A DNA stretch of 17,347 nucleotides from an uncultured Sphingomonadaceae bacterium (GTDB lineage: Bacteria; Pseudomonadota; Alphaproteobacteria; Sphingomonadales; Sphingomonadaceae). How positions within the stretch are numbered: the first letter of the stretch is position 1; every line of letters begins with the position of its first letter. This document shows, one piece after another, positions 1 to 6,509 of this stretch. A program made the position numbers and the translations under genes. The notes beneath the pieces are model-generated. The model saw nothing but the letters and a program-made list of their open reading frames with translations. It had not been told where the DNA came from and searched no databases. The DNA is taken from assembly GCA_938003725.1 (NCBI GenBank), contig CALKXX010000130.1:1-17347 (forward strand). Direction: 5' to 3'.

Positions 1-2
1 AT

Positions 3-431
3 CCTCAAGTTGATTATGCAGGCTTTTTACAGCTGACCGGCGAAGTGGCGCGGCATCGCCAAGCTAGATTGATAAACCTGCAAACATTCAATCGAATATC
101 GTCAACTGGCAATGCCATCATCCTTGACACCCGGTCAGCGGCCGCCTTTCGGCAGGGGCATATTGAAGGCGCCATCAACCTGCCCTTCTCAGACTTCACA
201 GCTAAGAAACTTGCCCACTATCTGGGAGATCAAAACCGCCCGATCCTTATCTACTGCAATAATAATTTTCGGGAAGATATCGTTCCGGTTGCCCGCAAAG
301 CTGCACCGCTGGCGTTGAATATTCCGACTTTCATAAACCTTTATGGCTATGGATATAAAAATATCTACGAACTTAGCGAAATCATCCAAATGACCGACCC
401 GCGTATCCGGTGGGTCAGCAACACGCTTTAG
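3..431 (+). CDS. Rhodanese-like domain protein (5' partial)
   Basis: Rhodanese-fold protein, probably exported, that could handle sulfane sulfur or thiol chemistry. The frame is open from base 3, so the true start and any signal peptide lie upstream of the window. An in-frame GTG at 45 exists but would cut off a plausible N-terminal stretch (DYAGFLQLTGEV), so I treat the gene as partial. Visible features are the entry motif ILDTRSAAAFRQGHIEGAINLPF, given here as LDTRSAAAF followed by GHIEGAINLPF, and the active-site loop YCNNNF, whose cysteine would carry the persulfide. The C-terminal part (TFINLYGYGYKNIYELSE) completes the domain. The gene ends 9 bases before the convergent thermonuclease gene, and no terminator is evident between them. 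The substrate is unknown. Confidence 0.85.
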   Translation, partial: PQVDYAGFLQLTGEVARHRQARLINLQTFNRISSTGNAIILDTRSAAAFRQGHIEGAINLPFSDFTAKKLAHYLGDQNRPILIYCNNNFREDIVPVARKAAPLALNIPTFINLYGYGYKNIYELSEIIQMTDPRIRWVSNTL

Positions 432-440
432 ATATATCCA

Positions 441-971
441 CTATTTCCGAGGATGGCGCTCCCGCCACACATCTGGTCTTATAAATGTACCTCGCCAGAT
501 ACCGCGCTTTTTCTTTTGCGCATTGGACTCGTCTGCCGCGTAGATTTGGTCATCAAAACTATAGCCGGACACGGCATAGCCCTGCGAAACCAGCGCAGCA
601 CCTAGATCCTGCTGTTTTTCATTCTGACAAGAAACGATGAAACGGCCGAAACGGTCTTTTGCCCGCACCTCGCACGAAAATTCGGCTGCATCCAAAATCG
701 AATCTAGACCGCTTCGCGCAACCTTTCCGCATTGCCAGTTTGCGCCGCTGCTTTCTTTGCACTCCTGTCGATATTCCGGCGCATCCACGCCATATATGCG
801 ATATTCGGATTCGCCGACCTTGAAGCTATCGCCATCAATCACACTTACTTTTTGTCCATCAATTTCGATGATCTCGCTGTCAACGGCCCAGCGTTGTAGG
901 CCCCACGACACAGCTATTGCCAGTGCGAAGGCAAGGAACAGTTTTGTCTTTTTAAATTTGGAACGCGCCAT
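441..971 (-). CDS. Membrane-anchored thermonuclease (SNase-like) protein
   Basis: Staphylococcal-nuclease-like phosphodiesterase that would cleave DNA or RNA outside the cytoplasm. The 176 residues begin with a short basic segment and one hydrophobic helix (about residues 11-25), an uncleaved anchor or signal. The nuclease fold follows: VIDGDSF with the metal-site aspartates (46/48), R58 and the YGVDAPE block (D63, E66), and KDRFGR with an arginine at 110 matching the second catalytic arginine of the family. The end KRGIWRGTF..P..WR is typical of bacterial TNase-domain proteins. I chose the ATG at 971; a TTG 21 bases upstream would add seven residues, but neither start has a good ribosome binding site. 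Four cysteines (71, 81, 100, 115) could form disulfides. Family assignment is firm; the biological role is inferred. Confidence 0.9.
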   Translation of the reverse strand: MARSKFKKTKLFLAFALAIAVSWGLQRWAVDSEIIEIDGQKVSVIDGDSFKVGESEYRIYGVDAPEYRQECKESSGANWQCGKVARSGLDSILDAAEFSCEVRAKDRFGRFIVSCQNEKQQDLGAALVSQGYAVSGYSFDDQIYAADESNAQKKKRGIWRGTFIRPDVWRERHPRK

Positions 972-1033
972 TGATCGACAAGATGTACCCAAATGAATGG
1001 ATGGCGCAACTGCGCTGTTGCTCAGTCATGGAT

Positions 1034-1056
1034 CAAAAAAATCAGTTGTCCTGATT
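1034..1056 (-). terminator. Rho-independent terminator of the PilZ gene
   Basis: Read on the minus strand, AATCAG-GACAA-CTGATT forms a 6-bp stem with a 5-base loop and is followed at once by seven T residues. It overlaps the stop codon of the PilZ gene. The stem is short and AT-rich, but the long T tract makes it a credible intrinsic terminator. Confidence 0.6.
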
Positions 1057-1392
1057 AAGTGAGGGATATTTGGAAACGATATGATCAAACACGGCCGGAT
1101 AAAGTGCCTGGACAAACTCACAGCCATAGAAATCACCATTGGCCCAGCAAATATGACTTTCAAGCCCACTAAAGGATGGCAAGGTCATGAAGATCGATTT
1201 TTCTCCGGTCAATCTTGTCATACATCGCATACGGAAGCCAGTAAGCGACAAGTCCATGATCATTGCTTCGACACGGCCAAGGCCAGGCTCTCGGACTTCG
1301 GCCCAAATTTCAACGCCAGCGCGCGTGGAAATACGGTGGTCTCCACGCTTATATGCTTTGTCCAACATACGTTGATACGGTTTGCCGTTCAT
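1042..1392 (-). CDS. PilZ domain protein (putative c-di-GMP receptor)
   Basis: Single-domain PilZ protein of 116 residues, probably a cytoplasmic cyclic-di-GMP effector. The two hallmark binding motifs are visible in order: an RxxxR in the N-terminal segment (KRGDHRIS, R16 and R20) and D-x-S-x-x-G in DLSLTGFRMRC (about residues 47-57). The closing beta strands contain the usual W-x-x-G...YGCEFV pattern. The ATG at 1392 is preceded by AGGA about 11 bases away. It lies between the thermonuclease and the CDF transporter on the same strand, with about 210 bases on the transporter side, so it may be monocistronic; a terminator hairpin overlaps its stop codon. Partner and output (motility, polysaccharide) cannot be read from the sequence. 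Confidence 0.88.
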   Translation of the reverse strand: MNGKPYQRMLDKAYKRGDHRISTRAGVEIWAEVREPGLGRVEAMIMDLSLTGFRMRCMTRLTGEKSIFMTLPSFSGLESHICWANGDFYGCEFVQALYPAVFDHIVSKYPSLNQDN

Positions 1393-1604
1393 CTTAAACG
1401 AGTTCCTATTCCGCTACCCTTGGCGATCCAATTCAAGGATATTTTCTCCGGCATTCGTTCCGGAAATTGTTTCACTCGATATAAATACGCCCAGAAGTTT
1501 ATGTAATCGTTAACAGGATCACGCTTTTCTATAGTTAATATACAGGACGTTACATATTAAAAGTTGACCGAATTTCGAGGCGTAGCTTTGTGTGATTGGC
1601 CTGC

Positions 1605-2561
1605 TCAGGGCCCGCAATCGGTGTCACACTCGGCTTCTTCATTTTCTAACTCGATCTGAATGGTAATATGATGGATGGAAAAACGCGCTTTCATATCGGC
1701 TTCCACGTCCGAAAGAAAATTTTTGCCCGGATGACCGCCGGGAATGACCAAATGCGCTGTCATCGCAGTTTCACTGGTACTCATCGGCCAGATATGCAGA
1801 TCATGAACAGCTTCTACACCGGGAAGTTTCGACAAAGTCTGCATAACATCTTCAACGTCAATATCGCGAGGAACGCCGGCAAGCGACATCCGAACGGCTT
1901 CCTTCAACAAACCCCATGTGCTCCAGAGGATCAACGCAACGATTAGCAGACCAATCAGCGGATCAATCCAGTTCTGCCCGGTAAGCAAGATCAGAATTCC
2001 GCCTAAAACAACACCGGCGGAAACCCCGGCATCCGCCATCATATGGAGGAATGCGCCGCGGATGTTGATATCATCCTTCTGACCTTTCATGAAAAGCATC
2101 GCCGTACCGAAATTAATCACGATACCAATGCTCGCGACAATAATGACAGTGATCGAGGCGACTTCTGCGGGCTTGCTAAACCTTTCAATAGCTTCCCACG
2201 CGATGGCACCACACGCGACCAATAGGAACAACCCGTTGAGCAAAGCTGCGAGAATCGAAGATCCGCCAAAACCATAGGTAAATTGTTTGTTGGGAGGGCG
2301 TTTTGAAAGCTCTGCACCGGCCCATGCAACAGCAAGCCCGAGTACATCGGAAAGATTGTGGCCTGCGTCAGCCAGCAATGCCATGGACCCGGCCATAAGG
2401 CCGTAGACCACTTCGATAACGATGTAGATGGCGTTGAGCGCTATACCAAGCGCGAAGGCGCGGGTAAAATTCTTGGGCATATGGCCGTGCGGGCCGTGAC
2501 GGTCGTGGTGGCTATGACCATGACTATGGCCATGAGAGCCGTGAGGATGATAGCCGGACAT
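1605..2561 (-). CDS. CDF-family cation (zinc) efflux transporter, CzcD/ZitB-like
   Basis: Cation diffusion facilitator of the inner membrane that would export Zn2+ (possibly also Co2+ or Cd2+) in exchange for protons. The 318 residues start with a histidine-rich tail (about residues 5-27, many HG/HS pairs) that could gather metal, followed by six hydrophobic segments. The two HxxxD motifs of the transport site are present: HNLSD (H68/D72) in the second helix and HMMAD (H173/D177) in the fifth, the arrangement associated with zinc-selective members. The cytoplasmic C-terminal domain has the VHDLHIW signature and ends in an acidic, cysteine-containing tail. The ATG at 2561 has GGAG five bases upstream. 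That GGAG can pair within the 5' leader (see the 2565-2619 entry), suggesting control at translation. No metal-responsive regulator gene is adjacent. Confidence 0.93.
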   Translation of the reverse strand: MSGYHPHGSHGHSHGHSHHDRHGPHGHMPKNFTRAFALGIALNAIYIVIEVVYGLMAGSMALLADAGHNLSDVLGLAVAWAGAELSKRPPNKQFTYGFGGSSILAALLNGLFLLVACGAIAWEAIERFSKPAEVASITVIIVASIGIVINFGTAMLFMKGQKDDINIRGAFLHMMADAGVSAGVVLGGILILLTGQNWIDPLIGLLIVALILWSTWGLLKEAVRMSLAGVPRDIDVEDVMQTLSKLPGVEAVHDLHIWPMSTSETAMTAHLVIPGGHPGKNFLSDVEADMKARFSIHHITIQIELENEEAECDTDCGP

Positions 2562-2564
2562 GCG

Positions 2565-2619
2565 CGCTCCGATAAACTAACTAAGCATAACAGCCATGTT
2601 ACACAGATTTATCAGAGCG
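2565..2619 (-). promoter_or_regulatory. SD-sequestering hairpin in the CDF transporter leader
   Basis: On the minus-strand transcript, CGCUCUGAUAAA (2619-2608) can pair along all 12 positions with UUUAUCGGAGCG (2576-2565): 11 Watson-Crick pairs and one G-U. The 3' arm contains the GGAG ribosome binding site of the transporter. The 31-base loop holds a further perfect hairpin, UAACA-UGGC-UGUUA. An AT-rich stretch with a TATAGA-like -10 lies just upstream, so the structure could begin near the 5' end of the mRNA. I infer a translational switch (metal, temperature or RNA-mediated); it does not look like the NiCo or yybP-ykoY riboswitches as I know them. Confidence 0.5.
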
Positions 2620-2682
2620 GGTCTATAATTTTATTCATATTTATTAGTATGTTATATCATATTTGGTGTTGGAAATGCCGCC

Positions 2683-2874
2683 TCAGTCGACAATTAATCC
2701 AATCGCAAGATAGATAATAACAGCTGAACCAAAGCCAAAAATCGTCGCGAGTACAAAGATGATCCGCAAAAGATTCGCATCCATACCGCTCCAGTTTGCA
2801 AGGCCGGAACAAACGCCCATCAATTTGCCATTGGCTTTGTCGAGTTTGAGTTTGTTCTTCGTATTGCTGTTCAT
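2683..2874 (-). CDS. Small PspC-domain membrane protein
   Basis: A 63-residue protein consisting essentially of one PspC domain: the conserved opening LDKANGKLMGVCSGLANW, then D-x-N-L-L-R-I and a long hydrophobic segment (about residues 38-60) that would sit in the inner membrane. PspC proteins are linked to envelope-stress responses; in sphingomonads such single-domain copies are common. I chose the ATG at 2874 because the domain starts immediately after it, as in relatives. A second in-frame ATG at 2952 has a better ribosome binding site (GGTGA) and overlaps the stop of the upstream 39-residue gene as TAATG, which would suggest translational coupling and add 26 polar residues; the lower third-position GC of that extension made me prefer the short form. 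It is probably in one transcript with the two upstream peptide genes. Confidence 0.8.
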   Translation of the reverse strand: MNSNTKNKLKLDKANGKLMGVCSGLANWSGMDANLLRIIFVLATIFGFGSAVIIYLAIGLIVD

Positions 2875-2951
2875 CGGATTGGTCTTTCGTGAGTTTGTGC
2901 TTGTGGGCCAACTTTTAGGTGTTGATCCAGGACCGTTATCTCGTTTGGCCA

Positions 2952-3071
2952 TTATATCACCAAAGAAGCGGCAGTATTGGTAGCTGGTACAACAGTTGCG
3001 CCAACGACGATTGCTGCGGAGCAAAGAGCAGCAAAGGCTGCGGCGAAGGTGTTTTTCAAATTGTAGGTCAT
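2952..3071 (-). CDS. 39-residue membrane peptide, copy 2
   Basis: A tiny gene with a good AAGGAAA ribosome binding site six bases before its ATG. The product has a short polar start (MTYNLKNT) and one hydrophobic, alanine-rich helix (about residues 9-28), then the tail VPATNTAASLVI. It is a clear paralogue of the next gene upstream (3106-3225): same length, no gaps, 25 of 39 residues identical, with the tail almost unchanged. Pairwise differences that are mostly conservative (I/V, S/T, L/I) argue that both are translated and selected. It could be a single-span membrane peptide or a secreted peptide. The function is unknown; position before the PspC gene suggests a membrane-associated role. 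Confidence 0.72.
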   Translation of the reverse strand: MTYNLKNTFAAAFAALCSAAIVVGATVVPATNTAASLVI

Positions 3072-3105
3072 GTCTGATTTCCTTTCGGGGGGGGTTAGAG
3101 AGTGA

Positions 3106-3225
3106 TTAGATAACCAGCGATGCTGCGCTGTTGGTCGCAGGAACGATGCTTGCACCGACAAATACGGCTGCTGAGAATATTGCGGCAAATCCTGCGGCGA
3201 TGTGGTTGGAGAAATTAGAGAGCAT
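3106..3225 (-). CDS. 39-residue membrane peptide, copy 1
   Basis: First gene of an apparent three-gene minus-strand unit (peptide, peptide, PspC). The ATG at 3225 is preceded by AAAGGAAA. The product, which starts MLSNFSNHIAAGF and ends VPATNSAASLVI, has a single hydrophobic stretch and the same 39-residue length as its tandem paralogue 34 bases downstream. The shared C-terminus P-A-T-N-(S/T)-A-A-S-L-V-I is the most conserved part and may be the functional portion. I do not recognise the family. The intergenic sequence 3226-3490 must contain the promoter for this unit and that for recF on the other strand; I could not identify convincing boxes. Confidence 0.72.
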   Translation of the reverse strand: MLSNFSNHIAAGFAAIFSAAVFVGASIVPATNSAASLVI

Positions 3226-3490
3226 TGGTATTTCCTTTCTGACTTAAACTGTTCCTCGCGATTGCTTTGCGAAGTTATCCATTACTTTGCACAGCCCGTG
3301 CCAGTTCCATACTTTCTATATATTACAATAGCTTAAGGTCATTGGGCAATATTCCAGCTTCTACACAATGCTGATAAATAGGAAATTACACTAACTTTTA
3401 GTATTTTATGAATGACAGATGAACAAATATGTCCTGCAAGGCGAATTTACTTCTAATCGCAGAGGCCACCGATTAGGATCAGGGAACCCT

Positions 3491-4564
3491 ATGGCGATAA
3501 CTCAACTCACCCTTCATAACTTTCGAAATCATCCAGACTTGCGCATTAAGCCAGGTTCCGGCTTCAATATTTTTAGTGGAGACAATGGCGCGGGGAAAAC
3601 CAATATTCTGGAAGCGGTCTCCCTGCTCGCACCCGGTCGCGGCCTGCGCCGGGCGGTACTCGGCGACATGGCAAGTGATGGGGGTTCAGGTGATTTTGCG
3701 GTTGCCGCTGAAATTGGTGACGTTCAACTGGGCACCGGAACAAATGCCGAAAACCCGCAACGCCGCCAAACAAAAGTCAATGGCGCGGCCGTGCCGACCA
3801 ATGATCTGGCACAGTGGCTTTCCATTCTCTGGTTAACGCCCGCCATGGACAGGCTATTTCTTGAAGGCGCAACTGGCAGAAGAAACTTCCTCGATAGGTT
3901 GATTACTGCACTAGAACCGTCGCACGCACGAAATTGTGCCCGATATGACGCCGCACGGCGCGAGCGCAATCGCCTGCTTAGCGAAGAATATATGCCGGAC
4001 GGCGAATGGCTGGACGCGCTCGACATCCAATTGGCAGATTTTGGCAGCGCCGTCGCGGAAACCCGCGCGCGTATAACCGGCAGCCTGAATGACAAACTAA
4101 CAGGAGCCGATGACGGCCTATTTGCGGCTGCTAGACTGGATTTGCGGGATCAACAGCTTCGGAGCAGAGACGATCTTCTAAGTGCGCTGTCAAGCGGACG
4201 GACGGCGGACCGAGCGGCCGGCAGAACATTGCACGGTCCGCACCGAACAGATTTGCACGTATATCATCGCGCAAAAGTTCAAGCCGCGGAGAAATGCTCA
4301 ACGGGTGAACAGAAAGCTCTGCTTTTTTCTATTATTTTAGGCCAAGCCGACTTGGTCGAAGAACAGCGCGGCAGCAGACCGATTTTGCTGCTGGATGAAG
4401 TGGCTGCGCATCTCGATCCCGCACGCCGCGCGGGGCTGTTTTCAAAACTTAATAGTTCCGGCGGGCAGGTTTGGCTAACCGGTACGGAGCCGGAATTATT
4501 TACCGATGTGCCGCAAGCATCGGTACATTTTACGGTTCAAGATGGAACGGTTTCCAGACGATAG
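3491..4564 (+). CDS. recF: DNA replication and repair protein RecF
   Basis: SMC-like ATPase that loads RecA at single-strand gaps together with RecO and RecR, in the cytoplasm. The 357 residues begin with the canonical ITQLTLHNFRNH. Walker A is GDNGAGKTN (about residues 30-38), the ABC-type signature is STGEQKALL (about 270-278), and Walker B with the D-loop is ILLLDEVAAHLD (about 297-308). Length and order fit bacterial RecF. An in-frame ATG at 3419 would add 24 residues unlike RecF; the start at 3491 has CAGGGA five bases upstream and matches the family N-terminus. The gene is not next to dnaA or dnaN, as is usual in alphaproteobacteria. It is followed on the same strand by the CHAP gene 78 bases later. 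Confidence 0.96.
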   Translation: MAITQLTLHNFRNHPDLRIKPGSGFNIFSGDNGAGKTNILEAVSLLAPGRGLRRAVLGDMASDGGSGDFAVAAEIGDVQLGTGTNAENPQRRQTKVNGAAVPTNDLAQWLSILWLTPAMDRLFLEGATGRRNFLDRLITALEPSHARNCARYDAARRERNRLLSEEYMPDGEWLDALDIQLADFGSAVAETRARITGSLNDKLTGADDGLFAAARLDLRDQQLRSRDDLLSALSSGRTADRAAGRTLHGPHRTDLHVYHRAKVQAAEKCSTGEQKALLFSIILGQADLVEEQRGSRPILLLDEVAAHLDPARRAGLFSKLNSSGGQVWLTGTEPELFTDVPQASVHFTVQDGTVSRR

Positions 4565-4642
4565 GCTGGGCGTTCAATCATAACCGTCTGTTTACCCTGT
4601 TTTTTAGCGTCAAATTTCCCATCGGCATTTATCCCCTCATGC

Positions 4643-5338
4643 ATGCCAATTGCCTTGAACAAATTGCTAGCGACGGCGTTAAATGCGTTCGTTCCGCTGC
4701 TGCTTGTCGCACAAGCGGTATTTTTCCCCGCTTCCGCAAAGGCAGAGGCTTATCTGCAATGCGTTCCCTATGCCCGGGAACTCAGCGGGGTTCAAATATA
4801 TGGCAACGCCCATACCTGGTGGAAACAAGCAAAAGGACGATATGCGCGTGGAGACAGTCCGGCCATTGGAGCCGTATTATCGCTAAAAAGTCACGGGAAC
4901 ATGCGGTTGGGCCATGTCGCGGTCGTCAGCGAGATTATCGACGATCGTAACATCTTGCTCAGTCATGCAAATTGGTCCCCGATCAACGGACGTCGCGGGC
5001 AGATTGAACGAGACGTTGCAGCGGTGGATGTGTCCCGGCACAATGATTGGAGCCGGGTAAAAATCTGGTATGCGCCGATCCGGGCGCTGGGCAAAACTGC
5101 GTATCCCGTGAACGGATTCATCTATCCTGAAAATATCCAGCGACGCGGTCAGGCAAAGCGCCACTGGACTTCGGCAAAACCGGTCAATAAATCCCGGCCA
5201 CCGAACCGCAATCTGTTCACCCGCAATTTCACGGTCGAATTACAACGTGCAGCGGCGCGCGAGAACAGCAGTGAAATCGCCGAAGACGAACGGCAGGCCG
5301 ACTTGATCGGAGAACTGCTAGACAGAGTAGGCAGTTAG
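4643..5338 (+). CDS. Exported CHAP-domain protein (putative peptidoglycan amidase/peptidase)
   Basis: Predicted exported hydrolase of the CHAP (NlpC/P60-like) class that could cut peptide bonds in murein. The 231 residues open with a signal-like segment (hydrophobic about 8-30, ending in SAKAEA). The CHAP fold follows: LQCVPYARELSG supplies the catalytic cysteine (about residue 40), RLGHVAVV the histidine, and LLSHANWSP the third polar residue. The C-terminal 80 residues are basic and then charged, with no recognisable domain. Such CHAP proteins with QCVPYAR and IYG.A..WW blocks are widespread in alphaproteobacteria. The ATG at 4643 starts directly at the signal peptide; the ribosome binding site is weak. 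Confidence 0.87.
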   Translation: MPIALNKLLATALNAFVPLLLVAQAVFFPASAKAEAYLQCVPYARELSGVQIYGNAHTWWKQAKGRYARGDSPAIGAVLSLKSHGNMRLGHVAVVSEIIDDRNILLSHANWSPINGRRGQIERDVAAVDVSRHNDWSRVKIWYAPIRALGKTAYPVNGFIYPENIQRRGQAKRHWTSAKPVNKSRPPNRNLFTRNFTVELQRAAARENSSEIAEDERQADLIGELLDRVGS

Positions 5339-5350
5339 CGTCATCACGTG

Positions 5351-5379
5351 CGCACTATATATTGTGAATATATTGTGCG
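5351..5379 (+). promoter_or_regulatory. Dyad plus helically phased direct repeats upstream of mobA
   Basis: Two 11-base arms (CGCACTATATA at 5351-5361 and TATATTGTGCG at 5369-5379) are complementary except for one central T-T. The same stretch holds an exact direct repeat, TATATTGTG at 5358-5366 and 5369-5377, spaced 11 bases, close to one helical turn. It ends right at the mobA ribosome binding site (GGAGA). It could be a protein operator or a leader hairpin; no regulator is known from the window. Confidence 0.45.
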
Positions 5380-5388
5380 GAGAGCAAA

Positions 5389-5994
5389 TTGGGTAATAAT
5401 AACGATGGGGAGACGCAGTGCCTGGTTATTCTGGCGGGCGGACAATCCAGCCGCATGGGTCAGGAAAAGGCAATTCTCAAACTTGGCGACAGCAGGCTGG
5501 TCGACATCGCCATTAAACGTTTCGAACCGCAGACAGACAAAGTTTATCTCTCTTCATCAACCGATTTGGGCACCCGCCTTGATTTCATCCCAGATAATCC
5601 AGAATTTCCCGCCGGGCCGGTTGGCGCGATATATTCTATTGCGGCGGTTTTGCCGAATATTCGGCCGCGTGCGGCCGGCTTCGTGACAGTTCCCGTAGAC
5701 GCACCGTTCGCACCAGACGATCTGATAACGCGCCTACAGAACTCATCACAATGCACGGTCGCATCGGATTCAGATCGCCTGCATCCGGTTTTCGCCTATT
5801 GGCGCTGCGATATTGTAAATGCGGTTAGAAAGGCGCATGATTTGGGCGGCACCGCCCCTTCCCTCCATTGGCTCGCCCGGCAATGCAATTCGATGGTCGT
5901 GCAATGGCCGGATACTGGCGCTTTTTCCAATATCAACACGCCGGATGATTTGATCCGAGCCGAAAAACAAACAAAAAAGGCCGACGCCAATTGA
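5389..5994 (+). CDS. mobA: Molybdenum cofactor guanylyltransferase
   Basis: MobA-type nucleotidyltransferase: transfers GMP from GTP to molybdopterin-Mo to make the guanine dinucleotide cofactor of DMSO-reductase-family enzymes, in the cytoplasm. Residues 15-27 (LAGGQSSRMGQEK) are the nucleotide-binding motif; LAGG with RMG favours MobA over the cytidylyltransferase MocA, which typically has LAAG. VPVDAPF (101-107) carries the metal-binding aspartate, RLHPVFAYW (130-138) the molybdopterin-side loop, and NINTPDDL (181-188) the C-terminal signature. The start is TTG at 5389, preceded by GGAGA; no in-frame ATG is suitable. An operator-like element sits immediately upstream. The last codons overlap the arm of a bidirectional terminator. 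XdhC in this window acts on the same cofactor. Confidence 0.93.
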   Translation: MGNNNDGETQCLVILAGGQSSRMGQEKAILKLGDSRLVDIAIKRFEPQTDKVYLSSSTDLGTRLDFIPDNPEFPAGPVGAIYSIAAVLPNIRPRAAGFVTVPVDAPFAPDDLITRLQNSSQCTVASDSDRLHPVFAYWRCDIVNAVRKAHDLGGTAPSLHWLARQCNSMVVQWPDTGAFSNINTPDDLIRAEKQTKKADAN

Positions 5995-6006
5995 CGCCGG
6001 CCTTTC
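5973..6006. terminator. Bidirectional terminator between mobA and the small secreted protein gene
   Basis: A GGCCG...CGGCC hairpin (stem 5979-6002, two internal mismatches) is flanked by A6 on the left and CTTTC on the right. Read on the minus strand it ends in six T, a good intrinsic terminator for the 88-residue gene; on the plus strand the T tract is weaker but serves mobA. It overlaps the mobA stop codon. Confidence 0.72.
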
Positions 6007-6035
6007 AACGCTTTTGAGCGGAATATTATGTTCAA

Positions 6036-6302
6036 TCAGTTCAGCCGGCGAATTTCAGCTTTTGTCAAACTTGTAACCAACTTGCCATCATCATTGGAAA
6101 GCGTGTCGGATTGGATACGGCGCACCTTACCTTTATAAATAACAAGGATGTCGCCGTCTTTTGCGACCCGGGAAACCTTGGCGATACGCGTTCCGTCAGC
6201 CGAATAGACCCGGTCATTCTTTGAAACGTCGGCAGCAATAGCAGCAGGAGCCGTCAAAGACAGAGCAGCAGTTGCCAAAAGAAACGTCGAAAATTTAGTC
6301 AT
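6036..6302 (-). CDS. Small secreted protein of unknown function (88 aa)
   Basis: An 88-residue protein with a clear signal peptide (MTKFSTFLLATAALSLTAPA, cleavage likely after AIAA) and a basic mature part of about 65 residues. The mature part reads like a small beta-barrel: a D-R-V-Y-x-x-D-G-T-x-I-A-K-V-S-R-V pattern, then GDILVIYKGKVRRI, recalling PRC-barrel-like periplasmic proteins, and ends TKAEIRRLN. The ATG at 6302 has AAGGAA seven bases upstream; the frame continues open 159 bases further but that part has no signal-peptide logic. It is divergently arranged with the amidohydrolase gene and ends at a strong terminator. I do not know its function. Confidence 0.78.
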   Translation of the reverse strand: MTKFSTFLLATAALSLTAPAAIAADVSKNDRVYSADGTRIAKVSRVAKDGDILVIYKGKVRRIQSDTLSNDDGKLVTSLTKAEIRRLN

Positions 6303-6509
6303 ATTTGATTCCTTGGAGAGGGAGATGAGTGCCAATAATGACGCAATCAAACTAAGTTGCAATTTGAAATGTTGCACCTGCGCGTTGCTTTTTTGCAATT
6401 GACTTGATTCCAGTAGTTCCAGTGAACACAGGTTCTGGTCATCCGGCAGTTGCGTCGCCACCCCATTCTATGGCACTCTATATGCTGGAAAAATGATAGG
6501 AAATTGCCC

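Noticed and set aside
2565..2619. A NiCo (czcD) riboswitch in front of the CDF gene
   Set aside because: The leader is too short and lacks the conserved G-rich junction elements of that class; only the SD-pairing helix is supported.
3226..3330. An EcfG-type (GGAAC...GTT) general-stress promoter for the peptide-PspC unit
   Set aside because: A GGAAC occurs on the minus strand, but no GTT follows at the required 16-17 base spacing.
3226..3490. A replication origin next to recF
   Set aside because: Only one imperfect DnaA-box-like site is present, there is no AT-rich repeat cluster, and recF is not beside dnaA/dnaN.
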